Source: Hyperoodon ampullatus
Taxonomy: Eukaryota > Chordata > Mammalia > Artiodactyla > Ziphiidae
Assembly: GCA_949752795.1 (NCBI GenBank)
Contig: CATKHW010000562.1
Location: 682,001 to 746,000 of the forward strand
Length of the DNA: 64,000 bases
Direction of reading: 5' to 3'
Shown: piece after piece, positions 28,891-41,220 of the stretch
Numbering within the stretch: the stretch's first letter is position 1
How the letters are laid out: every line of letters starts with the position of its first letter
Notes under the pieces: generated by a model
Told to the model about the DNA's origin: nothing
The model's input: the letters and a program-made list of their open reading frames with translations, nothing else
The model's database searches: none
Translations under genes and position numbers: made by a program

Positions 28891-31739
28891 TGATGACAAG
28901 GTCATGTAGGATTTTGATGACACAGGCATGGAGAATTGTGATGATAAGGGTCATGGAGCACTGTGATGATAAGCGTCACGGAGCATTGTGATTACAGGGG
29001 TCATGGAGCATTGGGATGACAAGGGCATGGATCATTGTGATGACAAGTGTCATGGAGCATTGGGCTGAAAATGTTCATGGAGCATTGTGATGACAAGGGA
29101 ATGGAGCATTGTGATGACAAGAGTCCCGGATCATTGTGTTGTCAGGGGTCATGGAGAGTTGTGATGACAGTGGTCATGGAGGACTGTGATGATATGGGTC
29201 ATGGAGCATTGTGATGAGAAGGTCATGAAGCATTGGGCTGAAAATGTTCATGGAGTATTGTGATGACAGGGGTCATGGAGCATTGTAATGAGAAGGGAAT
29301 TGAGCACTGTGATGACAAGGTCCTGGAGCATTGTGATGGGAAGTCCATGGAGCTTTGTGATGACAATTCTCATGGAACATTCTGATGAAAAGGGGCATGG
29401 AGCATTGTGATTACAGGGGTCTTGGAGCATTGTGATGACAAGGGCATGGAGCATTGTGATGAGAAGGCCATGGAGCATTCTGATGACATGCGTCATGGAG
29501 CTTTGTGCTGACAAGGGCATGGAGCATTGTGATGAAAATGGCATGGATCATTGTTATGAAAAAGGCATGGAGCCTTGTCATGACAGGGTTCAAGGAGCAT
29601 ACTGACGACAAGTGTCATGGAGCATTGTGATGACAAGTGTAATGAGCATTGTGATGACAAAGTTCATGGAGCATTGTGATGAGAAGACCATGGATAATTG
29701 TGATGATGAGCGTCATGGTGTGTTGTGATGATAAGTTTTATTGAACATTGTGATCACAAGGGTTTGGAGCATTGTGATGAAAGAGGTCATGGACCATTTT
29801 GATTTCATTGTGATGAAAATAGCCTGAAGCATTATGGTGATGGCATGGTGCATTGTGATAACAGCTTTCATGGAGCATTGAGATGAAAAGGGGCATGGAG
29901 CATTGTGATTACAGGGGTCTTGGAGCATTGTGATGACAAGGGCAAGGAGCATTGTGATGAGAAGGCCATGGAGCATTCTGATGACATGCGTCATTGAGCT
30001 TTGTGATGACAAGGGCATGGAGCATTGTGATTACAGGGGTCTTGGAGCATTGTGATGACAAGGGTCATGGAGCCTTGTGATGACAATGGTGTGGAACATT
30101 GTGATGGCAGGGGTCATGGAGCATTGTTATGACAGGGGTAATGGAGCATTGTGATGAGAAGGGCATGGAGCATTGTTCTGAAAAGCTTCATGGATTATTG
30201 TGATGAGAGTGGGCATGGAGCATTGTGATGACAAGGTCACGGAACACTGTGATCCATGGATCATGGAGGATTGTAATGACAAGGGCTTGGAGCATTGTGA
30301 TGAGAAGGGCATCGAACATTGTTTTGACAAGCGTCATGGAGCTTTGTGATGACAAGGGCATGGAACAATGTGATGAGAGGGTTCATGGAACATTGTGATT
30401 CCAAGGGTTATGGAGCTTTGTGATGACAAAAGTCATGGAGCATTTTGATGTCAAGGGCGTGGTGCATTGTGATGAGAAGGGCAGGGAGCATTTTGATGAC
30501 AGGGTCATGCAGCAATTTGATGAAAAGTGTAATGGAACATTTTGATGACAGGGGTTATAGAACATTGTGATGTCAGGGGTCATGGAGCTTTGGGATGAAA
30601 AGGGTCATGGAGCATTTTGATGACAGGGGTTATGGAACATTGTGATGTCAGGGGTCATGGAACATTGTGATGATAAGGGGATGTAGCATTGTGATGACAG
30701 GGGTCATGGAACATTGTGATTACAGGGGTGAGGGAGTATTGTGATGACTAGTGATGAAACATTGTGATATCTCTGTTGAGAGAGCATTTTGATGAGAAGT
30801 GCATGGAGCATTGTGATTACAAGGTTTATGGAGCATTACAATGACAAGGTTGTGGACCGTTGTGATGAAAATCACGTGGCACATTGTGATGACAAGGGTC
30901 ATGGAGCATTGTTCTGACAAAGGCATGGAGCATTGTGATGACAAGGGTCACGGAGCATTGTGATGAAAAGTTCATGGAGTATTGTGGTTACAAAGGTCAC
31001 AGAGCCTTGTGATGATGTGGGCATGGACCACTGTGATGACAAATGTTATGAAGCATTGTGATGACTGGAGTCACAGAGCATTGTGATGACAGGGTTCATG
31101 GAGCATTGTGATGACAAGGGCATGGAGCATTGTGATGACAGGGGCATGGAGCATTGGTCTGACAAGTTTAATAGATTATTGTGATGACAGTGGGCATGGG
31201 GCATTGTGATGACAAGGGCATGGGGCATTGTGATGAGAAGGTCATGGAGTATTGTGAAGACAGGTGTCAGGGAGCATTGTGATGACATATGTCATGGTCC
31301 ATTGCGATGACAATGGCATGGAGCATTGTGATGCCAAATGTAATGGAGGATTGTGATGACAAATATAATGGAGCATTGTGATGACTAGGGCTTGGAGCAT
31401 TATGATGACAAGGGCCATTGAAACTTTTCATGACAAGGTCGTGAAGCATTGTGATGACAAGGTGCTGGAGCATTGTGATGAGAAAACCATGGAGCCTTGT
31501 GAGACAAGTCTCATGGAGCATACTGATGAAAAGGGGCATGGAGCGTTGTGATTAGAGTGTCTTGGAAAATTGTGATGACAAGGGCATGGAGCATTGTGAT
31601 GAGAAGGCCAAGGAGCAGTCTGATGACATGCGTCATTGAGCTTTGTGATGATAAGGGCATGGAGCATTGTAATTACAGGCGTCTTGGAGCATTGTGATGA
31701 AAAAGGCATGGATCATTGTGATGAAAAAGGCATGGAGCC
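28543..31739 (+). repeat. 3,197 bp tandem duplication, first copy
   Basis: Landmarks in this segment recur 3,197 bp downstream without net length change (for example 28,681 to 31,878 and 29,713 to 32,910). The edge lies in a monomer reading GCATGGAGCCTT, where 31,740 jumps back to sequence seen at 28,543. That shared 12 bp is the probable site of exchange. Confidence 0.88.
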
Positions 31740-34700
31740 TTTTCATGACAGTGTTCAAGGAGTATTCTGACGACAAGTGTCAGGGAGCATTGTGATGACA
31801 AGTGTATTGAGAATTGTGATGACAAAGGTCATGGAGCATTGTGACGACAAGTGCATGGAGTATTGTCATGACAGTCATCATGGAGTGTTGTGATGACAAG
31901 TGTTATGGAACATTGTGATCACAAGGGGTTGGAGCATTGTGATGACAGAGGTCATGGACCATTTTGATTTCAAGGAGCATGGAGCATTGTGATGACAAGG
32001 GCATGGAGCAATGTGATCCCAAGGTTCATGGAGGATTGTGATGAAAATGGTAATGGAGTATTGTGATGACAAGCTCATGGAGCATTGTGATGACAAGGTC
32101 ATGTAGGATTTTGATGACACAGGCATGGAGAATTGTGATGATAAGGGTCATGGAGCACTGTGATGATAAGCGTCACGGAGCATTGTGATTACAGGGGTCA
32201 TGGAGCATTGGGATGACAAGGGCATGGATCATTGTGATGACAAGTGTCATGGAGCATTGGGCTGAAAATGTTCATGGAGCATTGTGATGACAAGGGAATG
32301 GAGCATTGTGATGACAAGAGTCCCGGATCATTGTGTTGTCAGGGGTCATGGAGAGTTGTGATGACAGTGGTCATGGAGGACTGTGATGATATGGGTCATG
32401 GAGCATTGTGATGAGAAGGTCATGAAGCATTGGGCTGAAAATGTTCATGGAGTATTGTGATGACAGGGGTCATGGAGCATTGTAATGAGAAGGGAATTGA
32501 GCACTGTGATGACAAGGTCCTGGAGCATTGTGATGGGAAGTCCATGGAGCTTTGTGATGACAATTCTCATGGAACATTCTGATGAAAAGGGGCATGGAGC
32601 ATTGTGATTACAGGGGTCTTGGAGCATTGTGATGACAAGGGCATGGAGCATTGTGATGAGAAGGCCATGGAGCATTCTGATGACATGCGTCATGGAGCTT
32701 TGTGCTGACAAGGGCATGGAGCATTGTGATGAAAATGGCATGGATCATTGTTATGAAAAAGGCATGGAGCCTTGTCATGACAGGGTTCAAGGAGCATACT
32801 GACGACAAGTGTCATGGAGCATTGTGATGACAAGTGTAATGAGCATTGTGATGACAAAGTTCATGGAGCATTGTGATGAGAAGACCATGGATAATTGTGA
32901 TGATGAGCGTCATGGTGTGTTGTGATGATAAGTTTTATTGAACATTGTGATCACAAGGGTTTGGAGCATTGTGATGAAAGAGGTCATGGACCATTTTGAT
33001 TTCATTGTGATGAAAATAGCCTGAAGCATTATGGTGATGGCATGGTGCATTGTGATAACAGCTTTCATGGAGCATTGAGATGAAAAGGGGCATGGAGCAT
33101 TGTGATTACAGGGGTCTTGGAGCATTGTGATGACAAGGGCAAGGAGCATTGTGATGAGAAGGCCATGGAGCATTCTGATGACATGCGTCATTGAGCTTTG
33201 TGATGACAAGGGCATGGAGCATTGTGATTACAGGGGTCTTGGAGCATTGTGATGACAAGGGTCATGGAGCCTTGTGATGACAATGGTGTGGAACATTGTG
33301 ATGGCAGGGGTCATGGAGCATTGTTATGACAGGGGTAATGGAGCATTGTGATGAGAAGGGCATGGAGCATTGTTCTGAAAAGCTTCATGGATTATTGTGA
33401 TGAGAGTGGGCATGGAGCATTGTGATGACAAGGTCACGGAACACTGTGATCCATGGATCATGGAGGATTGTAATGACAAGGGCTTGGAGCATTGTGATGA
33501 GAAGGGCATCGAACATTGTTTTGACAAGCGTCATGGAGCTTTGTGATGACAAGGGCATGGAACAATGTGATGAGAGGGTTCATGGAACATTGTGATTCCA
33601 AGGGTTATGGAGCTTTGTGATGACAAAAGTCATGGAGCATTTTGATGTCAAGGGCGTGGTGCATTGTGATGAGAAGGGCAGGGAGCATTTTGATGACAGG
33701 GTCATGCAGCAATTTGATGAAAAGTGTAATGGAACATTTTGATGACAGGGGTTATAGAACATTGTGATGTCAGGGGTCATGGAGCTTTGGGATGAAAAGG
33801 GTCATGGAGCATTTTGATGACAGGGGTTATGGAACATTGTGATGTCAGGGGTCATGGAACATTGTGATGATAAGGGGATGTAGCATTGTGATGACAGGGG
33901 TCATGGAACATTGTGATTACAGGGGTGAGGGAGTATTGTGATGACTAGTGATGAAACATTGTGATATCTCTGTTGAGAGAGCATTTTGATGAGAAGTGCA
34001 TGGAGCATTGTGATTACAAGGTTTATGGAGCATTACAATGACAAGGTTGTGGACCGTTGTGATGAAAATCACGTGGCACATTGTGATGACAAGGGTCATG
34101 GAGCATTGTTCTGACAAAGGCATGGAGCATTGTGATGACAAGGGTCACGGAGCATTGTGATGAAAAGTTCATGGAGTATTGTGGTTACAAAGGTCACAGA
34201 GCCTTGTGATGATGTGGGCATGGACCACTGTGATGACAAATGTTATGAAGCATTGTGATGACTGGAGTCACAGAGCATTGTGATGACAGGGTTCATGGAG
34301 CATTGTGATGACAAGGGCATGGAGCATTGTGATGACAGGGGCATGGAGCATTGGTCTGACAAGTTTAATAGATTATTGTGATGACAGTGGGCATGGGGCA
34401 TTGTGATGACAAGGGCATGGGGCATTGTGATGAGAAGGTCATGGAGTATTGTGAAGACAGGTGTCAGGGAGCATTGTGATGACATATGTCATGGTCCATT
34501 GCGATGACAATGGCATGGAGCATTGTGATGCCAAATGTAATGGAGGATTGTGATGACAAATATAATGGAGCATTGTGATGACTAGGGCTTGGAGCATTAT
34601 GATGACAAGGGCCATTGAAACTTTTCATGACAAGGTCGTGAAGCATTGTGATGACAAGGTGCTGGAGCATTGTGATGAGAAAACCATGGAGCCTTGTGAG

Positions 34701-34936
34701 ACAAGTCTCATGGAGCATACTGATGAAAAGGGGCATGGAGCGTTGTGATTAGAGTGTCTTGGAAAATTGTGATGACAAGGGCATGGAGCATTGTGATGAG
34801 AAGGCCAAGGAGCAGTCTGATGACATGCGTCAGTGAGCTTTGTGATGACAAGGGCATGGAGCATTGTAATTACAGGCATCTTGGAGCATTGTGATGAAAA
34901 AGGCATGGATCATTGTGATGAAAAAGGCATGGAGCC
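31740..34936 (+). repeat. 3,197 bp tandem duplication, second copy
   Basis: Nearly identical to 28,543-31,739 until about 34,650. The last ~280 bp carries several differences, such as GTCAGTGAGC in place of GTCATTGAGC near 34,832, and agrees less well with the first copy. The true end of the duplicated block may therefore be near 34,650. Downstream sequence continues in the order of copies 1 and 2. Confidence 0.85.
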
Positions 34937-35548
34937 TTGTCATGACAGGGTTCAAGGAGCATACAGAGAACAAGTGTCTGGGAGCATTTTGATGACAAGT
35001 GTATTGAGCATTGTGATGACAAAGGTCATGGAGCATTGTGATGAGAAGACCATAGATAATTGTGATGACGAGCGTCATGGGGCATTGTGATGACAAGTGT
35101 TATGGAATATTGTGATCACAAGGGTTTGGAGCAGTGTTATGACAGAGGTCATGGAGCATTTTGATTTCATTGTGATGACAATAGCCTGAAGCATTATGAT
35201 GATGGGCATGGTGCATTGTGATGACAGGGTTCATGGATCATTGAGATAAAAAGGGACATGGAGCATTGTGATTACAGGGGTCTTGGAGCATTGTGATGAG
35301 AAGGGTCATGGAGCCTTGTGATGACAAGGCCATGGAACATCTTGATGGCAGGGGTCATGGAGCATTGTGATGGCAGGGGTCATGGAGCATTGTGATGGCA
35401 AGGGCATGGAGCATTCTGATGACATGCATCATGGAGCTTTGTGATGACAAGGGCATGGAGCACTGTGATTACAGGGGTCTTGGAGCATTGTGATGACAAG
35501 GGTCATGGAGCCTTGTGATGACAAGGCCGTGGAACGTTGTGATGGCAG

Positions 35549-38500
35549 GGGTCATGGAGCATTGTTATGACAGGGGTAATGGAGCATTGTGATGACAAGG
35601 GCATGGAACATTAGTCTGAAAAGTTTCATGGATTATTGTGATGAGATTGGGCATGGAGCATTGTGATGACAAGGGCACGGAACACAGTGATCCATGGGTC
35701 ATGGAGGATTGTAATGACAAGGGCATGGAGCATTGTGATGAGAAGGGCATCGAGCAGTGTGATGACAAGCACCATGGAGCTTTGTGATGACAATTGCATG
35801 GAACAATGTGATGAGAGGTTTCATGGAGTATTGTGATGATAATGGCATGGAGCATTGTGATGCCAAGGGTCATGGAGCTTTGTGATGACAAAGGTCATGG
35901 AGCATTTTGATGACAAGGGCGTGGTGCATTGTGATGAGAAGGGCAGGGAGCATTGTGATGACATTGTCATGGACCAATTTGATGAAAAGGGTCATGGAAC
36001 ATTTTGATGAGAGGCGTTATGTAACATTGTGATGTCAGGGGTCATGGAGCATTTTGATGAAAAGGGTCATGGAGCATTTTGATGACAGGGGTTATGGAAC
36101 ATTGTGATGTCAGGGATCATCGAACATTGTGATGATAAGTGCATGTAGCATTGTGATGACAGGAGTCATGGAACATTGTGATGACAGGGTTGAGGGAGTA
36201 TTGTGATGAATAGTGATGTAACATTGTGATATCCGTGGTGAGAGAGCATTTTGATTTGAAGTGCATGGAGCATTGTGATGACAAGGTTTATGGAGCATTG
36301 TGATGACAAGATTGTGGAGCACTGTGACGGCAAGCGCATGGTGCATTGTGATGACATGGGTCATGGAGCATTGTGCTGACAAGCGCATGGAGCATTGTGA
36401 TGACAAGGGTCATGGAGCATTGTGCTGAGAAAGGCATAGAACATTGTGATGACAAGGGTCAAAGAGCATTGTGATGAAAAGTTCATGAAGCATTGTGGTT
36501 AAAATGGTCACAGAGACTCTTGATGACAAGGGCATGGACCATTGTGATGACAAAGGTCATGAAGCCTTGTGATGACTGGAGTCACGGAGCATTGTGATGA
36601 CAGGGGTCATGGAGCATTGTGATAACAAGGGCATGGGGCATTGTGATGACAAGGGCATGGAGCATTGGTCTAATAAGTTTCATGGCTTATTGCGATGACA
36701 GTTGGAATGGCGCATTGTGATGACAAGGGCATGGAGCATTGTGATGACCAGGTCATTCATTATTGTGAAGACAGGTGTCAGGGAGCATTGTGATGACATA
36801 TGTAATGGCCCATTGTGATGACAATGCCATGGAGCATTGTGATGCCAAGTGTCATGGAGGATTCTGATGACAAAGGTAATGGAGCATTGTGATGACAATG
36901 GCTTGGAGCATTGTGATGACAAGGGTCAGGGAGCATTGTGCTGACAAGTGCATGGAAAATTGTGATGACAAGGGACATGGAGCATTCTGATGACAAGCTT
37001 GTGGAGTATTTTGATGACAATGGCATGGAGCATTGTGATGAAAACGGCATGGTGCATTTTGATGAAAAAGGCATGGAGCCTTTTTGTGACAGGGTTCAAG
37101 GAGCATTCTGATGACAAGTGTCAGGGAGCATTGTGATGACAAGTGTATCGAGAATTGTGATGACAAAGGTCATGGAGCATTGTGATGAAAAGGGCATGGA
37201 GTATTGTGATGACAGGCATCATGGAGCATTGTGATGACAAGTGTTATGGAACATTGTGATCACAAGGGTTTGGAGCATTGTGATGACAGAGGTCATGGAT
37301 CATTTTGATTTCAAGGAGCATGGAGCATTGTGATGACAAGGGCATGGAGCAATGTGATCCCAAGGTTCATGGAGGATTGTGATGGCAATGGTAATGGAGT
37401 ATTGTGATGACAAGTGCATAGAACATTGTAATGACAAGGTCATATAGCATTTTGCTGACAAAGGCATGGAGCATTGTGATGACAGGTGTCATGGAGCACT
37501 GTGATGACAAGCGTCACGGAGCATTGTGATTACAGGGGTCATGGAGCATTGGGATGACAAGGGCATGCATCATTGTGATGACAAGTGTCATGGAGCATTG
37601 GGCTGAAAATGTTCATGGAGTATTGTGATGACAGGGGTCATGGAGCATTGTGATGACTAGAGAATGGAGCATTGTGATGACAAGAGTCCCGGATCATTGT
37701 GTTGTCAGGTGATATTGAGCGTTGTGATGATTGCGGTCATGGAGAATTGTGATGATATTGGTCATGGAGCATTGTGATGAGAAGGTCATGGAGCATTGGG
37801 CTGAAAATGTTCATGGAGTATTGTGATGACAGGGGTCATGGAGCATTGTGATGATAAGGGAATGGGGCATTTTGATGACAATGTCCTGGAGCATTGTGAA
37901 GAGAAGACCATGGAGCCTTGTGATGACAAGTCTCATGGAGCATTCTGATGAAAAGGGGCATGGACCATTGTGATTACAGGGTTCTTGGAGCATTGTGATG
38001 ACAAGGGCATGGAGCATTGTGATGAGAAGGCCATGGAGCATTCTGATGACATGCATCATGGAGCTTTGTGATGACAAGGGCATGGAGCATTGTGATAACA
38101 GGGGTCTTGGAGCATTGTGATGAAAATGGCATGGATCATTGTGATGAAAAAGGCATGGAGCCTTGTCATGAAAGGTTTCAGGCAGCATACTGATGGCAAG
38201 AGTCAGGGAGCATTGTGATGACATGTGTATTGCGCATTGTGATGACAAATGTCATGGGGCATTGTGATGAGAAGTCCATGGATAATTGTGATGAGTAGCG
38301 TCATGGGGTATTGTGATGACAAGTGTTATGGAACATTGTGATCACAAGGGTTTGGAGCATTGTGATGACAGAGGTCATAGAGCATTTTGATTTCATTGTG
38401 ATGACAAGAGCATGAAGCATTATGATGATGGGCATGGTGCATTGTGATGACAGGGTTCATGGAGCATTGTGATGAAAGGTGGCATGGAGCTTTGGTCTGA

Positions 38501-39475
38501 CAAGTTTCATGGATTATTTTGATGACAGTGGGCATGGCACATTGTGATGACAAGGGCATGGAGCATTGTGATGACAAGGTCATGGAGTATTGTGAAGACA
38601 GGTGTCAGGGAGCATTGTGATGACATATGTCATGTTCCATTGTGATGACAAAAGCACGGAGCATTGTGATGCCAAGTGTCATGGAGGATTGTTGTGACAA
38701 AGGTAAAGGAGAATTGTGATGATAAGCGCATGGAGCATTGAGATGACAAGGGCCATTGATAATTTTAATGTCCATGTCGTGAAACATTGTGATGACAAGC
38801 GCATGGAGCTTCCTATGACAGGGGTCATGGAGCATTGCGATGACAAGTGCATGGAGTATTGTTATGACAAGAGCATATAACATTGTGATGAGAAGTGCCA
38901 TGGAGCATTGTGATGACAAGGACGTGGAGAAGTGTGAGGATAAGGGACATTGAACTTTGAGATGACCAGGGCATGGAGCATTGTGATGGCAAAACCGTGG
39001 AACATTGTGATGAGAAGACCTTGGGTAACTGTGATGATGAGCATCATGGAGCACTGTAATGACAAGGGGCATGAAGCATTGTGATGACAGGTGTCAGGGA
39101 GCATTGTGATGACAGGGGTCATGGAGCATTGTGATGACAAGGGCATGGAGCATTGTGATGACAAGGGTACGGAACATTGTGATGAAAAGTGCCATTGAGA
39201 ATTTTGATGATAAAGTCGTGAAGCATTGTGATGACAAACACTTGGAGCTTGCTATGACAGGGGTCATGGAACATTGCAATGACAAGTGCATGGAGAATTG
39301 TGATGAAACGAGCATGTAACTTTGTGATGAGAAGTGTCATGTAGCATTGTGATGACAAGTACGTGGAGAATTGTTATGACAAGTGACATGGAGCATTGTG
39401 ATAACCAGGGAATGGAACATTGTGATGACAGTGGTCATGGAGCGTTATTATGACAAGGGCCATGGTGCATTCTGA
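35549..39475 (+). repeat. Higher-order repeat, copy 4, partial
   Basis: It follows the start of copy 1 for about 2.45 kb (to about 38,000, equivalent to copy 1 position ~2,435), with more differences than copies 1 to 3 show among themselves. Beyond that the variant order changes, and segments resembling several other parts of the repeat are joined. The copy is cut off by the second satellite at about 39,476. Confidence 0.85.
38000..39475 (+). repeat. Rearranged end of the minisatellite array
   Basis: The last ~1.5 kb before the second satellite is still made only of monomers but no longer follows the copy 1 order. It contains two diverged versions of a GCCATTGA(G/T)AATTTT segment (near 38,749 and 39,191) followed by GGAGCTT(C/G)CTATGACAGG, a combination also seen at 24,780 and 27,899. 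Array edges are commonly more scrambled than interiors. Confidence 0.75.
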
Positions 39476-39490
39476 TATAAGATATCACTT
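39466..39490. other. Junction between two satellite families
   Basis: The last recognisable minisatellite monomer ends at about 39,474 (CATGGTGCATTCTGAT). From 39,479 the sequence is AAGATATCACTTATGAAG, the L1 3' UTR portion of the 1.74 kb satellite. No unique DNA, target-site duplication or other transposon separates them. Only two or three bases (AT) could belong to either side, so a simple end-joining or illegitimate recombination event is likely. Confidence 0.9.
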
Positions 39491-39866
39491 ATGAAGGGAA
39501 TGTAAACCTGGCTACATATGAACTGAATTAGGAAAGAGAACAGAGTCTCAGATTTAGAAAACACTCTTATGCTTGCTTAAGGGTGAAGGAGAGGTGGCGA
39601 GACACACAAAACCAGAGTTTGATATTAACACAGGTACCGTTCCATAATCCAAATACAGAAGAGACAATCCCGACTCCTTCCTCAGTGAATGGGACTCAAC
39701 ACCCCTATTCCCCACAGAGAAATATATCTGACTAGTAAGGATCTTAAAACCTATGTATTGATATGTCTCCATAAGGGAACCAAGTGTGTCTAGAATGACA
39801 TAAGCACAGCAGTGAGAATCAGCTCAAACCCACTATAAAAAGGAATTTCAAAACAAAAAAAAAAAC
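39479..39866 (+). mobile_element. L1 3' UTR and A-rich tail, truncated at the junction
   Basis: The satellite starts inside the L1 3' UTR; the ORF2 part that precedes it in every other unit is missing. The tail (39,841-39,866) has the longest pure A run of the block, eleven A residues. Confidence 0.88.
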
Positions 39867-41220
39867 AGTGAAATTCTTACACAACAACTTCAGGGGTTCT
39901 GATGAAACTTGGAATGACCCTATCTACAACAACAGCTGGACGTGGCATAAGGCTGTTCACCTGGTACTGAGAGGATTGGTGAGATTGCGTGAGAAAATGC
40001 AGATGCTTTAAAGCAATAATGCCTGCCACTGATTCCATGGTTCCCAACTCTCCAGGTAGAAGGGAATATCACTACAGTTATAACATGTATGGGAAACCTA
40101 GAGAATGGACACCCTCTGATGGTGAAAGGTTTCTAAAACTCTACTAATTTTTTTCTCTCCATGTGCTCCAGCTTGACATTCCAACTGCTTTAATATCAAT
40201 CTCCCAACTTGGAGAGTCAGCCCCTATAACCTCCTGGTTCGCACAGTTGGCACATTGTGCAGAGGATATAAGGGAAGAGGGAGAACCAATGAGAGAGTAG
40301 CTGTAGGCATTTGGACGGCCACATGTCACTCTAATTTCCCGTCACGAAGAAGAATTAACCAAACTCTCAGCCTGCCCCACCCCCATAACTAGTATAGGTC
40401 CTGAAGCAAAATTGTGGGTTTGCGGTCAGCTCACAAAAACACAAGTTGAGAAATGGAGCTCAGGGGCACAGCAATTCACTAACTTGCAGAGTTATACAGG
40501 ACTACTCTCTTCCAAAAATCTGTTGAGGAAAAGCCATGAGGCGGACTTGAAAATGAGGGAGATTTGCACGAAACAGATTTCCAGAAGTACATTGGAATCG
40601 CCTTTAAACACAGGAAAAGCATCACAACTTCGACAATTATGGAATTGTCCATAAAGGGCGCATGCGTTTTCTCCTGAATATATTCAGGAGAAAACGCATA
40701 CACCCATTTTGGCCAACCAAGCAACCACACAATGCAAATCTGCACTACAAAGAAGTATCACTTTCCACCAGTCAAAAGGGATATCCGTAAAATGTGTAAA
40801 AACCAGAAAGGCAAGAGGGGCTCTGGAGAACAGGGAGCCTTGTTATGCTGATGGGTGGGATGCAGATTGCCAACAGCCACTCTGGAGGAGTGCATTGTGT
40901 TCCCTAAAAGAATTAAACAACAGAGCTTCACAACCTAAGGCACTTCCAGTCATGGGAATATACCTTGGGGAAATTGAAAATCAATAAGACACAGCCAACC
41001 CAAAATATAGGGCAGCACTGCTTACAAGAACCTCGACTTCGGGACACCTTAAATATCCCAGGAAAGACAAAAAGAGTAAAGAAATTGTGGTACATACGTA
41101 CGATGGAATATCCCTCAGGCATGAAATCAATGTCATAAGGCCAGTAGCAGCATAATGAGTGGATTCATGTACGATGATTCTAACTGAAATAAGTCACACA
41201 GAAAAAGAAACTTATCATAA
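39481..41220 (+). repeat. Satellite unit 1 (1,740 bp)
   Basis: This is the unit next to the junction and among the most diverged. Private or shared-with-unit-2 features are CTGCTTTAATATC-type changes near 40,190, an imperfect inverted repeat, GCAACCACACAATGC after it, and the loss of the first CpG in the CENP-B-like motif (TACATTGG at 40,588). Confidence 0.93.
40644..40717. repeat. Inverted repeat, unit 1, imperfect
   Basis: Only the inner 38 bp around the centre (40,680/40,681) pairs perfectly; the outer arms differ at many positions (ATAAAGGGCGC on the left against ACACCCATTTTGG on the right). Confidence 0.85.

Larger units (their letters stand above)
18591..35548 (+). repeat. Higher-order repeat, copy 3, expanded to ~16.96 kb
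   Basis: It begins exactly as copies 1 and 2 and ends with the same closing segment (34,937-35,548 matches about 8,685-9,295), but is 7.66 kb longer. The excess is accounted for by three internal events: a 345 bp duplication near 22.1 kb, a ~4.12 kb insertion of duplicated array sequence at 24,772-28,890, and a 3,197 bp tandem duplication. The sum 9,295 + 345 + ~4,120 + 3,197 reproduces the observed length to within a few bases. Unequal exchange between misaligned monomers is the simplest explanation. Confidence 0.88.
1..39475 (+). repeat. 24/25 bp minisatellite array
   Basis: About 39.5 kb of uninterrupted tandem copies of one short unit, all in the same orientation. The commonest unit is 24 bp with the core ATGGAGCATTGTGATGACA followed by an AGGGC-type linker; positions 8,041-8,064 are a clean example. 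A 25 bp form carries an extra T in the linker (GGGTC instead of GGGC). Dividing length by unit size gives about 1,600 copies. Most copies differ from the consensus at one to four positions, and the pattern of variants recurs at long range, which defines the higher-order repeats listed separately. I see no gene, transposon or unique sequence inside. The unit has 9 G to 3 C, so the block has a strong strand bias in G over C. I do not recognise the family by name. Confidence 0.97.

Noticed and set aside
17..38583. Dozens of 60-196 codon open frames on the minus strand, rich in His, Asn, Ser and Cys
   Set aside because: The reverse complement of the monomer has no stop codon in any of its three frames, so chance frames are long and all on one strand. 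The 24/25 bp mixture shifts the frame constantly, and the same peptides (SSQCSM, VITMLHD, CHHNAP) are just the three frames of one repeat. No start context, promoter or splice signal supports expression.
1..39475. CRISPR-like array of regularly spaced repeats
   Set aside because: Repeats are directly adjacent without unique spacers, and the sequence is linked to a LINE-1 satellite, so the source is a mammal.
1..39475. G-quadruplex-forming array because of GGG in most monomers
   Set aside because: GGG runs are about 21 bases apart, too far for stable intramolecular quadruplexes, and many monomers carry only GG.
39479..39866. A fresh L1 insertion at the junction
   Set aside because: The L1 sequence there is the same diverged fragment present in each satellite unit, without a target-site duplication, so it belongs to the satellite.
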